Notes under the pieces: model-generated
What the model saw: the letters and a program-made list of their open reading frames with translations, nothing else
Database searches by the model: none
Told to the model about the DNA's origin: nothing
Assembly: GCF_041080655.1 (NCBI RefSeq)
Contig: NZ_CP163525.1
Coordinates: forward strand, 7,130,001-7,194,000
Length of the DNA: 64,000 nt
Direction of reading: 5' to 3'
Source: Streptomyces sp. CG4
GTDB taxonomy: Bacteria; Actinomycetota; Actinomycetes; Streptomycetales; Streptomycetaceae
Shown here: positions 1 through 8,399 of the stretch, one piece after another
Position numbering within the stretch: the stretch's first letter is position 1
How the letters are laid out: each line of letters opens with the position of its first letter
Program-made: the position numbers and the translations under genes

Positions 1-155
1 AGTATGTCTTCCCGGACGTGGTCTGGACCCAGACGTTCCTGGCCCGGCCCCTGACGAAGGAGCAGTTCGAGTCGGCACTGGAGGAAGCGGGGCTGGAGGT
101 GGACGCGTATCTGACACCGGACGGGACTTGGGTGCGGGCGGCGCCGAAGGCATAG
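1..155 (+). CDS. C-terminal fragment of a probable SAM-dependent methyltransferase
   Basis: The reading frame enters the window open and stops at a TAG at 153-155, leaving about 50 residues. The end of the protein reads ...TQTFLARPLTKEQFESALEEAG, then a short strand and TWVRAAPKA. A final helix, a strand and a TWVR(A/L)-type ending resemble the last part of class I SAM-dependent methyltransferases of Streptomyces. The SAM-binding motifs would lie upstream of the window, so the assignment rests on a weak C-terminal resemblance. The coding frame itself is well supported by GC3 bias. Confidence 0.4.
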   Translation, partial: YVFPDVVWTQTFLARPLTKEQFESALEEAGLEVDAYLTPDGTWVRAAPKA

Positions 156-297
156 CGGGCACGCGGCTGCATCGGTCGCATCGGCCACATCGGACGCACC
201 GGCCGGACGGGGCGGCCGGAGAGCGATGAGTTTCCGGACCGCGCCGGGTCTACCTGGGTGAAAGCAACCGGCACCGCTTCCCCAGCAGGAGACCCCC

Positions 298-756
298 ATG
301 TCCGAGACCACCGCCTCCGTCGCCCCCACCGCTTCCGTCGCCCCTGCCGCCTCCACCGGCTCCCTCAGCGGCCGGAGGCGCGCGGCCCGGGTCACGCTGC
401 GGTCCGTGCAGGTGCTGCTCGCGCTGTTCTACGGCATCGCCAGTGCGTTGCCCAAGCTCATCGCGCACCCCTCGGCCGTCGAGTCCTTCGACAAGATCGG
501 CTGGGGCAGCGGGGCCATGTACACCATCGGCGCGCTCGAACTCGCCGGAGCCATTGCGCTGTTGATCCCTGTGCTGCAGTCCGTGGCGGCGATCGCGCTC
601 AGCACGCTCATGGTCGGCGCGTTCATCGTCCAGCTCACGGCCTTCCACGGGCAGAACGCGGCGACCCCGCTGATCCTGATGGTGCCGCTGGCCCTGATCG
701 CCTGGGCCCGACGCGGGCACAACGCGGAGCTGCTGCGGTTGGTACGGCGGCGGTGA
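298..756 (+). CDS. DoxX family membrane protein
   Basis: A 152-residue protein. The first 24 residues are Ser/Thr/Ala-rich and disordered, and about four hydrophobic segments follow (roughly residues 32-48, 76-94, 97-118 and 122-138). The first segment carries the DoxX hallmark LFYGIASALPKLIAHPSAVE and the second carries YTIGALELAGAIALLIP. DoxX proteins are small four-helix membrane proteins. Some are linked to oxidoreductase complexes or redox stress, but most have no defined biochemistry. The ATG at 298 has a good ribosome-binding site (CAGGAG, about 7 bases upstream). The gene stands alone and is followed by a strong hairpin at 770-817. Confidence 0.85.
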   Translation: MSETTASVAPTASVAPAASTGSLSGRRRAARVTLRSVQVLLALFYGIASALPKLIAHPSAVESFDKIGWGSGAMYTIGALELAGAIALLIPVLQSVAAIALSTLMVGAFIVQLTAFHGQNAATPLILMVPLALIAWARRGHNAELLRLVRRR

Positions 757-769
757 CCCTGGCGCACAG

Positions 770-817
770 CGCCGGCACCGTCGACCGGGCGCGGGGGCCT
801 GGTCGACGGTACCGGCG
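770..817 (+). terminator. hairpin terminator after the DoxX gene
   Basis: Two 17-base arms, 770-786 and 801-817, are complementary at 16 of 17 positions around a 14-base loop. The stem starts 14 bases after the DoxX stop codon. There is no T-run, as is usual for Streptomyces terminators. Confidence 0.6.
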
Positions 818-1194
818 TGTGGCGATGGGGAGCGGACGCCTTCGGGGGACGCCTTCAGGCCACCGTCCCGGGGTGCGCCCACTGGTCCGGTGAGGTGCGG
901 GTCCGCCGGCCTGCTGGTCGTGGGTGTCTCGTGCCTGCTGGTCCCGGACAGCTGTGGCTGGCGGTCGGGGAGCTGCCATGCCCACTGGCCCGGATCAGCC
1001 GTGCGCTGCGGGTCCCACCGGACGTCCCGCGCGCCCGGCGGACGCGGATCCGCTGCCGTTGCCGGTCCCGGTCGACTGTGTTTGCCGGTCCCACCAGATC
1101 CGCCGTGCTGGTCAGAACCGGATGAGCCGCGCTCGCCGGTTCCGGGGCAGCTGTTCTTGCCGGTCCCGGGTCAGGTGTTCCTGCTGGTCCCGGG
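818..1194. repeat. low-complexity region with 24-bp repeats next to the S4 gene
   Basis: This stretch is about 375 bases with no recognisable gene. From about 1050 it becomes repetitive. Two 24-bp units (1151-1174 and 1175-1198, about 85% identical) are followed by a partial third at 1199, all built around a GGTCCCGGGTCAG core. On the minus strand each unit brings a TGA in the same phase, so the stop codon of the S4 gene (1195-1197) lies inside the array. The C-terminus of that protein has probably been moved by repeat growth or loss. Confidence 0.6.
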
Positions 1195-2013
1195 TCAGCT
1201 GTGCCTGCCGGTGCCGCCGGAGCCGCCACGCTTGCCGGACCTGCCGGACCTGCCGGATCCGTCGCGCCCGTCGGCTCCGGCGCCAGTTCGGCTACCGGAT
1301 CCACCAGGCCCGCCCGATCCGGGGCCACCCCGGCCACCGGGTTTACCGGGCCCGCCCGATCCGGAGCCACCCCGGCCACCGGATTTTCCGGGCCCGCTGT
1401 GTCCGGCGAAGCCGCCGGGGCTTCCGATGCCGCCCCAGGCGTCGATGCCGGCTGGGGCGCTCGGGCTCGCGAGGCCGCGGAGGCGTTCCAGTTCGCGGCG
1501 GTCGCGTTTGGTGGGGCGGCCGGTGCCTCGGTCGCGGAGGCCGACGGGGGCGACGGCCTCGCGGGGCGGGGGCGGAGGTGAATTGTCGACGTAGCACTGG
1601 GTGGCCACGGGGGCGCCGACCCGCTTGCGGATCAGGCGCTTGACGATCACGATCCGCTCGCGGCCCTCGTGCCGCAGGCGTACCTCGTCGCCGATGCGTA
1701 CGGAGTAGGCGGGCTTCACCCGCTCACCGTTCACATGGACGTGGCCGCCCCGGCAGGCGGTGGCGCCCAGGGAACGCGTCTTGATCAGACGCACGGCCCA
1801 GATCCAGCTGTCGATGCGGACCGACTCGCCGTTGCTCGGCCCCGCGGCCTCGGCGGCGGCCACCGCGGCGGCGGTCTTCGGGTCGACGGGCTGCTCTGCG
1901 GAGGCAGCGGAGCCCTGAGCGGTCCGGGCGCCCTGGTCGTCCGGGGCGGGGCTGGTCCCGTCCGGTTCGCCGGTGCCACGGTGCACGTTCTCGTCCGCAT
2001 CCTCGGAAGCCAT
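1195..2013 (-). CDS. S4-domain RNA-binding protein (Hsp15-like)
   Basis: A 272-residue protein. The first 60 residues are acidic and disordered. Residues 65-125 form an S4 RNA-binding domain (VRIDSWIWAVRLIKTRSLGA, then GGHVHVNGERVKP and a VRIGDEVRL strand), as in Hsp15/HslR, which binds stalled 50S subunits. A basic helix with RPTKRDRRELERLRG follows, as usual in actinobacterial members. The last 80 residues are an unusual Gly/Ser/Pro-rich tail made of GGSGSGGPGKPGG-like repeats, which makes the protein about twice the family length. The stop codon sits in a DNA repeat. The ATG at 2013 starts MASEDADENV. The core assignment is secure; the function of the tail is unknown. Confidence 0.85.
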   Translation of the reverse strand: MASEDADENVHRGTGEPDGTSPAPDDQGARTAQGSAASAEQPVDPKTAAAVAAAEAAGPSNGESVRIDSWIWAVRLIKTRSLGATACRGGHVHVNGERVKPAYSVRIGDEVRLRHEGRERIVIVKRLIRKRVGAPVATQCYVDNSPPPPPREAVAPVGLRDRGTGRPTKRDRRELERLRGLASPSAPAGIDAWGGIGSPGGFAGHSGPGKSGGRGGSGSGGPGKPGGRGGPGSGGPGGSGSRTGAGADGRDGSGRSGRSGKRGGSGGTGRHS

Positions 2014-2185
2014 GCCCCGACCTTAACTCCCTCGGCCGGGTGAGCCGGAGGCGTTTTCCCGGGGCCCCGGCCTGCGGCGACCGGCGTAGTGGTGGGCCGT
2101 ACCCCCCTGGCGCACCCCGGATGCGCCGGGCCTCCATGCCGCTGAGGCTGTTGTCGGGAGCGAGTAGGAGTCGGGTCAGGGAGTC

Positions 2186-3559
2186 GTGGGAGGTGGCGTG
2201 GAGGCGGCGGGCAGGGTTGAGGGGCTGATGGAGGGGCTGCGGGCCGATCTGGTGCGGTTGGCTGCGATTCCGTCCGTGGCCTTTCCGGGCTACCCGGCGG
2301 AGCCGGTGCTCGCGGCGCACGACCTCCTCGTGGAGTTGCTGCGCGGAGTCGGCGTCGAGCACGTCGAGCGGATCGACCTGCCCGGCACCGCCCCGGTGAT
2401 CTTCGCCGAGATTCCACCGCCGGACCCCACCGCGCCGACCGTCCTGCTCTACTCCCACTACGACGTCCAGCCGGCCGGTGACGAGAAGCTGTGGCTGTCC
2501 CCGCCGTTCGAGCCCACGCCGATCGAGGGCGGCCTCCGGGGCCGTGGCATCGCGGACGACAAGGCCAATGTGATCGCGCACCTCGGGATGTTGCGGGCGT
2601 TCGAGGGGCGGCCGCCGGTCGGGGTGAAGATCGTGTTCGAGGGGCAGGAGGAGTACGGCAGCCCGTTCGACGAGTTTCCGCCGGCCGATCCGTTGCGGTT
2701 CGCGTGCGACGCCATCGTCATCGCCGACTGCGGCAATCTGCGGCCGGGCTCTCCCTCCCTGACCACCGGGCTGCGGGGCGTCGCCGAGGTGATCGTGGAG
2801 GTCCGCACGCTGGAACAGGCCCTGCACAGCGGGGAGTTCGGCGGTGCCGCGCCCGACGCGCTGCTCGTGCTGCTCAAGGCGCTGTCCACCCTGCACGACG
2901 TGCGTGGTGACGTCGCCGTGGCAGGGCTCAGAAGGGAGAAGTGGGCCGGAGCCGCCTACGCCGAGGAGGAGTTCCGGGAGCTGGCGGGGGTGCGGGAGGG
3001 AATCCCGGTCATGGGCAGCGGCACGCTGGGGGAGCGGTTGTGGAGCGGTCCGGCGATCACGGTCATCGGACTCGACGCACCGAGCGTCGACCACGCCGCC
3101 TCCGCCGTCGTGCCGTACGCCCGCGCCAAGCTGAACGTGCGGTTCCACCCGCAGCAGGACCCGCGTGAGGCGCAGTCGGCGGTGGTCGGGCATCTGCGGT
3201 CGCTCCGGCCCTTCGGTGTCCCGCTCACCGTCACACCCGGCGACACCGGCCCCGGCTTCGAAGCCGTCACCGGCGGTCCCGCCTACCGGGCCGCCCTGGA
3301 GGCGCTCGCGCAGGCGTGGGGCACCGAAGCGTCGTACATCGCGACCGGCGGTTCGATTCCGCTGGTCAACGGACTGGCCCGGGCCGCGCCCCACGCGGAG
3401 GTGCTGCTCTTCGGCGCCCAGGACAACCTGTGCAATCTGCACGCCCCGAACGAGCGGGTGCTGCTGTCGGAGCTGCGCAACACGGTCGTGGCGATGTGCG
3501 CGTTCGCCGAGAAGTACGCGGACTACGCGGCCGGGGCTCGCTGCCGGGCGGACGGATGA
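2186..3559 (+). CDS. M20 family metallopeptidase (dipeptidase)
   Basis: A 457-residue cytosolic zinc exopeptidase of the M20/M25/M40 family. Visible motifs are LLYSHYDVQPAGDEKLW (zinc His, and the Asp that activates His), GRGIADDKAN (bridging Asp), FEGQEEYGS (catalytic Glu followed by the zinc Glu) and NLHAPNERV near the end (last His). The dimerisation lid lies between about residues 190 and 340. The GTG at 2186 (GGGAG just upstream) gives the usual short N-terminal helix before the VRL..IPSV segment. An ATG at 2228, with GAGGGG ahead of it, is an alternative start. The stop overlaps an ATG (ATGA, 3556) that opens a decayed NUDIX-like frame. Confidence 0.9.
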   Translation: MGGGVEAAGRVEGLMEGLRADLVRLAAIPSVAFPGYPAEPVLAAHDLLVELLRGVGVEHVERIDLPGTAPVIFAEIPPPDPTAPTVLLYSHYDVQPAGDEKLWLSPPFEPTPIEGGLRGRGIADDKANVIAHLGMLRAFEGRPPVGVKIVFEGQEEYGSPFDEFPPADPLRFACDAIVIADCGNLRPGSPSLTTGLRGVAEVIVEVRTLEQALHSGEFGGAAPDALLVLLKALSTLHDVRGDVAVAGLRREKWAGAAYAEEEFRELAGVREGIPVMGSGTLGERLWSGPAITVIGLDAPSVDHAASAVVPYARAKLNVRFHPQQDPREAQSAVVGHLRSLRPFGVPLTVTPGDTGPGFEAVTGGPAYRAALEALAQAWGTEASYIATGGSIPLVNGLARAAPHAEVLLFGAQDNLCNLHAPNERVLLSELRNTVVAMCAFAEKYADYAAGARCRADG

Positions 3560-3660
3560 CGGAGGCGACGACCACGGCCGCCACCGGGCAACCGCCGCAG
3601 CGGAAAGGGAGGTTCGCGGCCGTGACGGTGGCGTACGTCATCCGGCGCGCCCGTGCTGTT
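3556..3660 (+). pseudogene. N-terminal remnant of a NUDIX-like hydrolase
   Basis: An ATG overlapping the stop of the M20 gene opens a frame reading MTEATTTAATG..., then KGRFAAVTVAYVIRRA. Streptomyces NUDIX hydrolases commonly begin RFAAVTAVYVI(L)RR. After about 35 residues the similarity ends; no NUDIX box (Gx5Ex7REUxEExGU) follows in any frame before the next gene. It looks like a coupled downstream gene that has lost all but its first strand. The assignment rests on one short segment, so it is tentative. Confidence 0.35.
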
Positions 3661-3781
3661 CCTGTGCGTGGTGGACTTCAGCGCGCCCGCGCTGGTCATC
3701 CTGGCCCGCGGCGTCGCTGTGATCAGGAACAGCTCGAAGATCACAGACACCATGCCGCACCAAGGGGCATACGGTGGCCGT

Positions 3782-4495
3782 ATGGACGACAGCAGCGCTC
3801 TCGACCATCTCGACCATCTCGCCCGGCTCGATCAGCGGGTCGCGCAGTGCCGGGCATGCCCCCGGCTGGTCGAGTGGCGTGAGGAGGTGGCCCGTACGAA
3901 ACGGGCCGCGTTCGTGGACTGGACGTACTGGGGGCGGCCGGTGCCCGGCTTCGGTCCGGCCGACGCCCGGCTGGCGATCATCGGGCTGGCCCCCGCCGCG
4001 CACGGCGGCAACCGCACCGGCCGGATGTTCACCGGCGACCGCTCCGGCGACGTGCTTTACCAGGCGCTGTACGACGTGGGGCTGGCCTCGCAGCCCACCT
4101 CCGTCAGCACCGACGACGGGCTGGAACTGTACGGCGTCCGGGTCACCGCGCCCGTGCACTGCGCCCCGCCCGCCAACAAGCCGACCGCCGCCGAGCGCGA
4201 CACCTGTCGCCCCTGGCTGGTCCAGGAGCTGAGGTTGCTGCGCCCGACGCTGAAGGCCGCGGTCGTCCTCGGTGCCTTCGGCTGGCAGGCCGCGCTTCCC
4301 GCGTTCGCCGAGGCGGGCTGGACCGTGCCCCGGCCTCGTCCGGCCTTCGCCCACGGCGCCCGGGTCCCGCTCGACGGGCTGGACCTCTTCGGCTGCTTCC
4401 ACGTCAGCCAGCGCAACACCTTCACCGGCCGGCTCACCCCGCAGATGCTCCGCGAGGTACTGAGCACCGCGGCAGAGGCGGCTGGGCTGCGGTAG
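3782..4495 (+). CDS. uracil-DNA glycosylase family 5 (UdgB-like)
   Basis: A 237-residue DNA-repair enzyme that removes uracil (and, in this family, hypoxanthine) from DNA. The cysteine pair CRACPR near residue 21 belongs to the 4Fe-4S cluster. Active-site motif A is IIGLAPAAHGG, then NRTGRMFTGDRSG; the usual catalytic Asp/Asn is replaced by Ala/His, as is normal in family 5. The C-terminal motif HVSQRNTFTGRLT inserts into the minor groove. A further cysteine, in APVHCAPPANKPT, and the CRPW segment complete the cluster ligands. The ATG at 3782 gives the expected length. The gene ends inside the first unit of a repeat array. Confidence 0.9.
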   Translation: MDDSSALDHLDHLARLDQRVAQCRACPRLVEWREEVARTKRAAFVDWTYWGRPVPGFGPADARLAIIGLAPAAHGGNRTGRMFTGDRSGDVLYQALYDVGLASQPTSVSTDDGLELYGVRVTAPVHCAPPANKPTAAERDTCRPWLVQELRLLRPTLKAAVVLGAFGWQAALPAFAEAGWTVPRPRPAFAHGARVPLDGLDLFGCFHVSQRNTFTGRLTPQMLREVLSTAAEAAGLR

Positions 4496-4795
4496 CCGTC
4501 CGCAGGTCGGCCAGCCGCCCGTCGGGCGAGCGTCTCCCTCGACCGCGTGCCCTCGGTCAGGTGCCTCCTGTCGGCTGGGCTGCCGCTTCTTGCCCTGGTA
4601 GTCGTCCGCAGGTCGGGTAGCTGTCCCTCGACCGCGTGCCCCCTCGGTCAGGTGCCCCTCTGTCGGCCGGGCGCCGCCTCTTGCCCCGGTAACCGTCCGC
4701 AGGGCCGGGCTGCCGTCCCTCGGCCGACTGCCATCCCGCGGTCAGGCCTCCGTCCGTCGACCGGGCGCCGCCTCCTCCCCCCCGTGCCCCGCCCG
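4492..4795. repeat. three imperfect ~100-bp tandem repeats
   Basis: Units begin at 4492, 4598 and 4689, each opening with GTA(G/A)(C/T)CGTCCGCAGG. They continue through CCCTCG(A/G)CCG, CGGTCAGG and CGGGCGCCGCCTC-like blocks (unit lengths 106, 91 and about 100 bp). The first unit starts within the last codons of the glycosylase gene. No ORF, tRNA or hairpin terminator was recognised in the 386 bases before the GntR gene. It resembles a decaying minisatellite. Confidence 0.7.
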
Positions 4796-4881
4796 CACCC
4801 CGTGAGACCCCCCGGGTACCCGCCTCTCGACCAATAGTCGTCCCTCAGGCGCCAACAGGTGGCCCTTCCGTTGCCCTTGGC

Positions 4882-5556
4882 TCAGGCGTCATCGCTGGAA
4901 TCGGTTCCGAAGAGACGCCGTACCGTCGATCGATAGTTGGCGCGGACGTGATCGAGGGCGTGGGCGCGGGCGCGGTCCGGGTCGCCGGAGGCGATCGCCT
5001 CGTACAACTCGCGGTGTTCGGTGAGGAGTTGGGGCCATTCCTCGTTCCGCCGGGTGAGCCAGCGCAGGCGGCCGTCGACCGGCTCCATGACCGAGATCAG
5101 CAGGCTGTTGCCGGCCAGGGCTCGGATGCGGTCGTGAAAGCGTGTGTTGATGTCCGTGATCGCCTCGGCATCCCCCTCCTCCGTGGCCCGCGATGCCTGG
5201 TCGAGCAGTTGCCGCAGCTCCGCCAGGGCCTCCGGGCTCACCCGGGACGCCGCCAGCCCCGCCGCGTACACCTCCAACGCCTCGCGCAGTTCGAAGAGTT
5301 CCCGGACGTCGGTCGGGGTCAGCCGGCGTACGACCGTGCGGCGGGCCGACTCGAAGAGGACGAAGCCCTCGGCGACCAGGGCGCGGATCGCCTCCCGTAC
5401 CGGCACCCGGGACACGCCGAACCGCTCGGCCAACTCCCGCTCGACGAGCCGGTCACCGGGTGCCAGGCGCCCGGCGATGATGTCCTCCCGCAGGCTCGCC
5501 AGGACGCGTTCGCGTACCGCGCCGAGGGGTTCGGTCTTCGTCGTCGTGGGGGTCAT
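4882..5556 (-). CDS. GntR/FadR-subfamily transcriptional regulator
   Basis: A 224-residue regulator. Residues 12-75 form the winged helix (LREDIIAGRLAPGDRLVERE, then LAERFGVSRVPVREAIRALVAEGFV). Residues 90-215 form the all-helical FCD ligand domain, with the metal/ligand residues of DINTRFHDRI and the later HRELYEAIASGD. It is divergent from the NCS1 permease gene, and a 16-bp perfect palindrome lies between the two. A local repressor of the permease/racemase pair is therefore the simplest reading. The ligand is probably a hydantoin, allantoin or related ureide. Confidence 0.88.
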   Translation of the reverse strand: MTPTTTKTEPLGAVRERVLASLREDIIAGRLAPGDRLVERELAERFGVSRVPVREAIRALVAEGFVLFESARRTVVRRLTPTDVRELFELREALEVYAAGLAASRVSPEALAELRQLLDQASRATEEGDAEAITDINTRFHDRIRALAGNSLLISVMEPVDGRLRWLTRRNEEWPQLLTEHRELYEAIASGDPDRARAHALDHVRANYRSTVRRLFGTDSSDDA

Positions 5557-5647
5557 GGGGCCATTTTCGCCGACCCGGTGGTGCTTTTACGGGGCCGTAA
5601 CGGCAAGGACATCGGTCCGAACGCTTGACGGCGGGACCATGTCGGCA

Positions 5648-5663
5648 GTTTGGTATACCAAAC
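5648..5663. promoter_or_regulatory. palindromic operator for the adjacent GntR regulator
   Basis: GTTTGGTATACCAAAC is a perfect 16-bp palindrome between the divergent gntR (start 5556) and permease (start 5701) genes. It contains the TGGT...ACCA arms typical of FadR-subfamily operators. Binding by the neighbouring regulator is inferred. Confidence 0.65.
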
Positions 5664-5700
5664 GGCTGTCGTCCTCCGTCCCCTCGCTCATGGAGGCCCC

Positions 5701-7161
5701 GTGTCCCTCGCCGACCGCGCCGAATCCACCGGCGCCCCCGCGTTCGTCCCCGACCCCCGCCTCGTCAACGAGGATCTCGCCCCCGCACAGCAGCGGAACT
5801 GGAAGGTCTTCGACCTCTTCGCCATGTGGATGTCCGACGTCCACAACCTGGGCAACTACACCTTCGCCGCCGGTCTGCTGGTCCTCGGCATGAACGTCTG
5901 GCAGGTCTTCACCGCCCTGCTCGTCGGCTTCGTGCTGATCTACGCCGGCATGAACCGGATGGGGAAGATAGGCCAGCGTCACGGCGTGCCCTTCCCGGTG
6001 GTCAGCCGTATCAGCTTCGGGATCTGGGGGGCCAACATCCCGGCGCTGATCAGAGCCGTGATCGCCATCATGTGGTACGGCATCCAGACCTATCTGGCGT
6101 CCGTCGCCGTCAACGTGATGCTGCTGGCGGCCTGGCCCGGCCTCACGTCCCTCACCCACCACTCCTTCCTCGGCCTGGACGCGCTCGGCTGGATCTCCTT
6201 CGTCTCGCTCTGGCTGCTCCAGTGGGTGATCATCAGCCAGGGCATGGAAGCGGTGCGCAAGTTCCAGGACTTCTGCGGCCCGGTGATCTGGCTGGTGATG
6301 ATCGCGCTGGCGGTCTGGGTCCTGGCCAAGGCCCACTGGAGCATCTCGCTCACCTCCACCCCGCACCCGGTGTCCACCGGCGAGCAGTGGCGGCAGTGGT
6401 TCGGCGCGATCGGCCTGATCCTCGCCACCTACGGCACGCTGATGCTCAACTTCTGTGACTTCTCCCGCTTCGCACCCGACTACCGGACCGTCCGGCGCGG
6501 CAACTTCTGGGGCCTGCCCATCAACTCCACCGCCTTCGTCGTCGTGTCGGTGATCGTCACGGCCGGCTCGCTGAAGGCGTTCGGGCAGGCCATCACCGAC
6601 CCGGCGGAACTGGTCGCCAAGGTCGGCAACACCTGGGTGCTGGTCGTGGCCGCGTTGGCCTTCGCGGTGGCGACCATGGGCGTCAACATCGTCGCCAACT
6701 TCGTCTCACCGGCGTACGACCTCGCCAACGTCTGGCCGCAGAAGATCACTTTCAAGGTCGGCGGCATGATCAGCACGGTCGCCGCGCTGCTCGTCACCCC
6801 ATGGAACCTCTTCTCCAACCCGACCGTCGTCAACTACTTCCTCGGCGGCCTCGGCGCCTTCCTGGGCCCCCTGTTCGGCGTGATCATGATCGACTACTAC
6901 TGGGTCAAGCGCGGCAAGGTCGACGTCGACGCGCTGTTCGACGCCCGCCCGGGCTCGCCGTACCACTACCGCAGGGGCGTCAACCCGAAGGCGCTGTGGG
7001 CCTTCCTGCCCGCCGCCGCGGTCGCCGCCGTACTGGCCCTGGTGAAGAGCTTCAGCGATGTGGCGCCGTACTCCTGGTTCATCGGCACGGCACTCGGCGC
7101 CGCCCTGTACGCGCTGCTGAGCCGCGGGGAGCGCGTGGCCGGCGCGGCGGAGGAGGTCTGA
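5701..7161 (+). CDS. NCS1 family nucleobase/allantoin/hydantoin permease
   Basis: A 486-residue secondary transporter with about 12 membrane segments. The family signature is near the N-terminus: NEDLAPAQQRNWKVFDLFAM, then WMSDVHNLGNYTFAAGLL. Later ISFGIWGANIPALIRA and the TM6/TM8 substrate-site regions follow. A longer frame runs back to 5650, but that would put the operator in the coding region. GTG 5701 is preceded by GGAGG at 5693 and begins VSLADRAES. It is probably cotranscribed with the racemase gene (start 5 bases after this stop), which points to uptake of hydantoins or allantoin. Confidence 0.9.
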   Translation: MSLADRAESTGAPAFVPDPRLVNEDLAPAQQRNWKVFDLFAMWMSDVHNLGNYTFAAGLLVLGMNVWQVFTALLVGFVLIYAGMNRMGKIGQRHGVPFPVVSRISFGIWGANIPALIRAVIAIMWYGIQTYLASVAVNVMLLAAWPGLTSLTHHSFLGLDALGWISFVSLWLLQWVIISQGMEAVRKFQDFCGPVIWLVMIALAVWVLAKAHWSISLTSTPHPVSTGEQWRQWFGAIGLILATYGTLMLNFCDFSRFAPDYRTVRRGNFWGLPINSTAFVVVSVIVTAGSLKAFGQAITDPAELVAKVGNTWVLVVAALAFAVATMGVNIVANFVSPAYDLANVWPQKITFKVGGMISTVAALLVTPWNLFSNPTVVNYFLGGLGAFLGPLFGVIMIDYYWVKRGKVDVDALFDARPGSPYHYRRGVNPKALWAFLPAAAVAAVLALVKSFSDVAPYSWFIGTALGAALYALLSRGERVAGAAEEV

Positions 7162-7166
7162 CGGCG

Positions 7167-7922
7167 TTGCGGATCATCGTCACCAACTGCAACACCACGC
7201 GGGAGATGACCGAGGAGATCGTCCGCGGCGCGCGGGCCGCCGCGGCGCCGGGCACCACCGTGGCCGGTCTGACCCCCGCGTGGGGCCCGGCATCGGCCGA
7301 GGGCTGGCTCGACAGCTACCTCTCGGCCGCGGCCGTCCTCGACACCCTGCGCACCTACGACGGACCCGGGTACGACGCGGTCGTCCTGGCCGGCTTCGGC
7401 GAGCACGGCCGGGAAGGCGTACGGGAGTTGGTCGACGTCCCCGTCGTGGACATCACCGAGGCCGCCGCCCACCTCGCCTGCCTCCTCGGCCGCCGCTACG
7501 GCGTCGTCACCACCCTCGACCGGTCCCGCGGCCAGATCGAGGACAGCCTGGAGACCGCCGGAGTGGCCCGCAACTGCGCCGCCGTCGTCGGCACCGGGCT
7601 CGGTGTCCTCGACCTCGCCGACGACCCCGGCCGCACCGAGTCCGCGTTCCTGACGGCGGCCGAACGGGCCCGGGACGCCGGCGCCGAGGTCCTCGTCCTG
7701 GGCTGCGCCGGGATGACGGGACTGCGGCGGGCGGTAGGGGAGAAACTCGGGCTGCCGGTGGTCGACGGGGTGGCGGCGGCGGTCAAGCTCGCGGAATCCC
7801 TGGTCACCCTGGGCCTGACGACGAGCCGAGCGGGCAGCTACGGCACGCCCCTGCCCAAGGTCCGGCGGTGGGGCCGGCCCTCGGGCGAGCCGGAACGCGG
7901 GGCTCAGGGCCGCCGGACGTAA
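7167..7922 (+). CDS. aspartate/glutamate-hydantoin racemase family protein
   Basis: A 251-residue enzyme of the Asp/Glu/hydantoin racemase superfamily, which epimerises 5-substituted hydantoins or allantoin by a two-base mechanism. The N-terminal RIIVTNCNTTREMTEEI binds the carboxylate. The two catalytic-site segments are VVLAGFGEHGREG, where the usual first Cys is replaced by Gly, and VLVLGCAGMTG, which keeps the second Cys. The TTG start at 7167 is set by GGAGG at 7152-7156. It forms an operon with the permease. The missing first cysteine suggests an altered mechanism or an allantoin-racemase-like member. Confidence 0.8.
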   Translation: MRIIVTNCNTTREMTEEIVRGARAAAAPGTTVAGLTPAWGPASAEGWLDSYLSAAAVLDTLRTYDGPGYDAVVLAGFGEHGREGVRELVDVPVVDITEAAAHLACLLGRRYGVVTTLDRSRGQIEDSLETAGVARNCAAVVGTGLGVLDLADDPGRTESAFLTAAERARDAGAEVLVLGCAGMTGLRRAVGEKLGLPVVDGVAAAVKLAESLVTLGLTTSRAGSYGTPLPKVRRWGRPSGEPERGAQGRRT

Positions 7923-7992
7923 CGCACGTCCGGCTCCCGCTCCTCGTTGCGGCTGCCTGCGGGTGCGTGCGGCGGCCGCACGGCCCGCGCCG

Positions 7993-8056
7993 CGCGCGGC
8001 GTCGAACGGCAACGGCCCCGCGCGGTGTCGAACGGCAACAGCCCTGCGCGGCGTCG
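7993..8056. repeat. 26-bp tandem repeat, 2.4 copies
   Basis: Copies begin at 7993, 8019 and (partial) 8045. The core is GCGTCGAACGGCAAC, with GGTGTCG in the second copy. It lies within the GNAT pseudogene. Confidence 0.75.
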
Positions 8057-8317
8057 CCGGTGCACCGGCTCCGGCCCGGCGCGCCGGGCTGCGTCGGTGA
8101 CCCCGACGGCGGTGAAGTCGTGGTGCTGCGCTCGTGGAAGCGGCGGGCGGGCCTGTTGACCTGGCAGGTCCACAGGGCTCCACAGGGTCGGCCCGCGCCG
8201 CGCGTCGCTCGGCCCCACTCCTTGGCCGGCGCGACGAAGCGGTCGCCGAGGCCACGCCCCCGCCACGCGGGGTCCGGAGTCAGCTGGGACAGCTCCGCCG
8301 CGTGCAGCACCATCACA

Positions 8318-8373
8318 CCGCCGACCGCCGACCGCCGACCGCCGACCGCCGACCGCCGACCGCCGACCGCCGA
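8318..8373. repeat. heptamer array CCGCCGA, 8 perfect copies
   Basis: Eight uninterrupted copies of CCGCCGA fill 56 bases inside the GNAT pseudogene. The array length is 2 mod 3, so gaining or losing a copy changes frame. Confidence 0.95.
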
Positions 8374-8399
8374 CCCTGACCGCCTCCGCCCCCCAGGTC

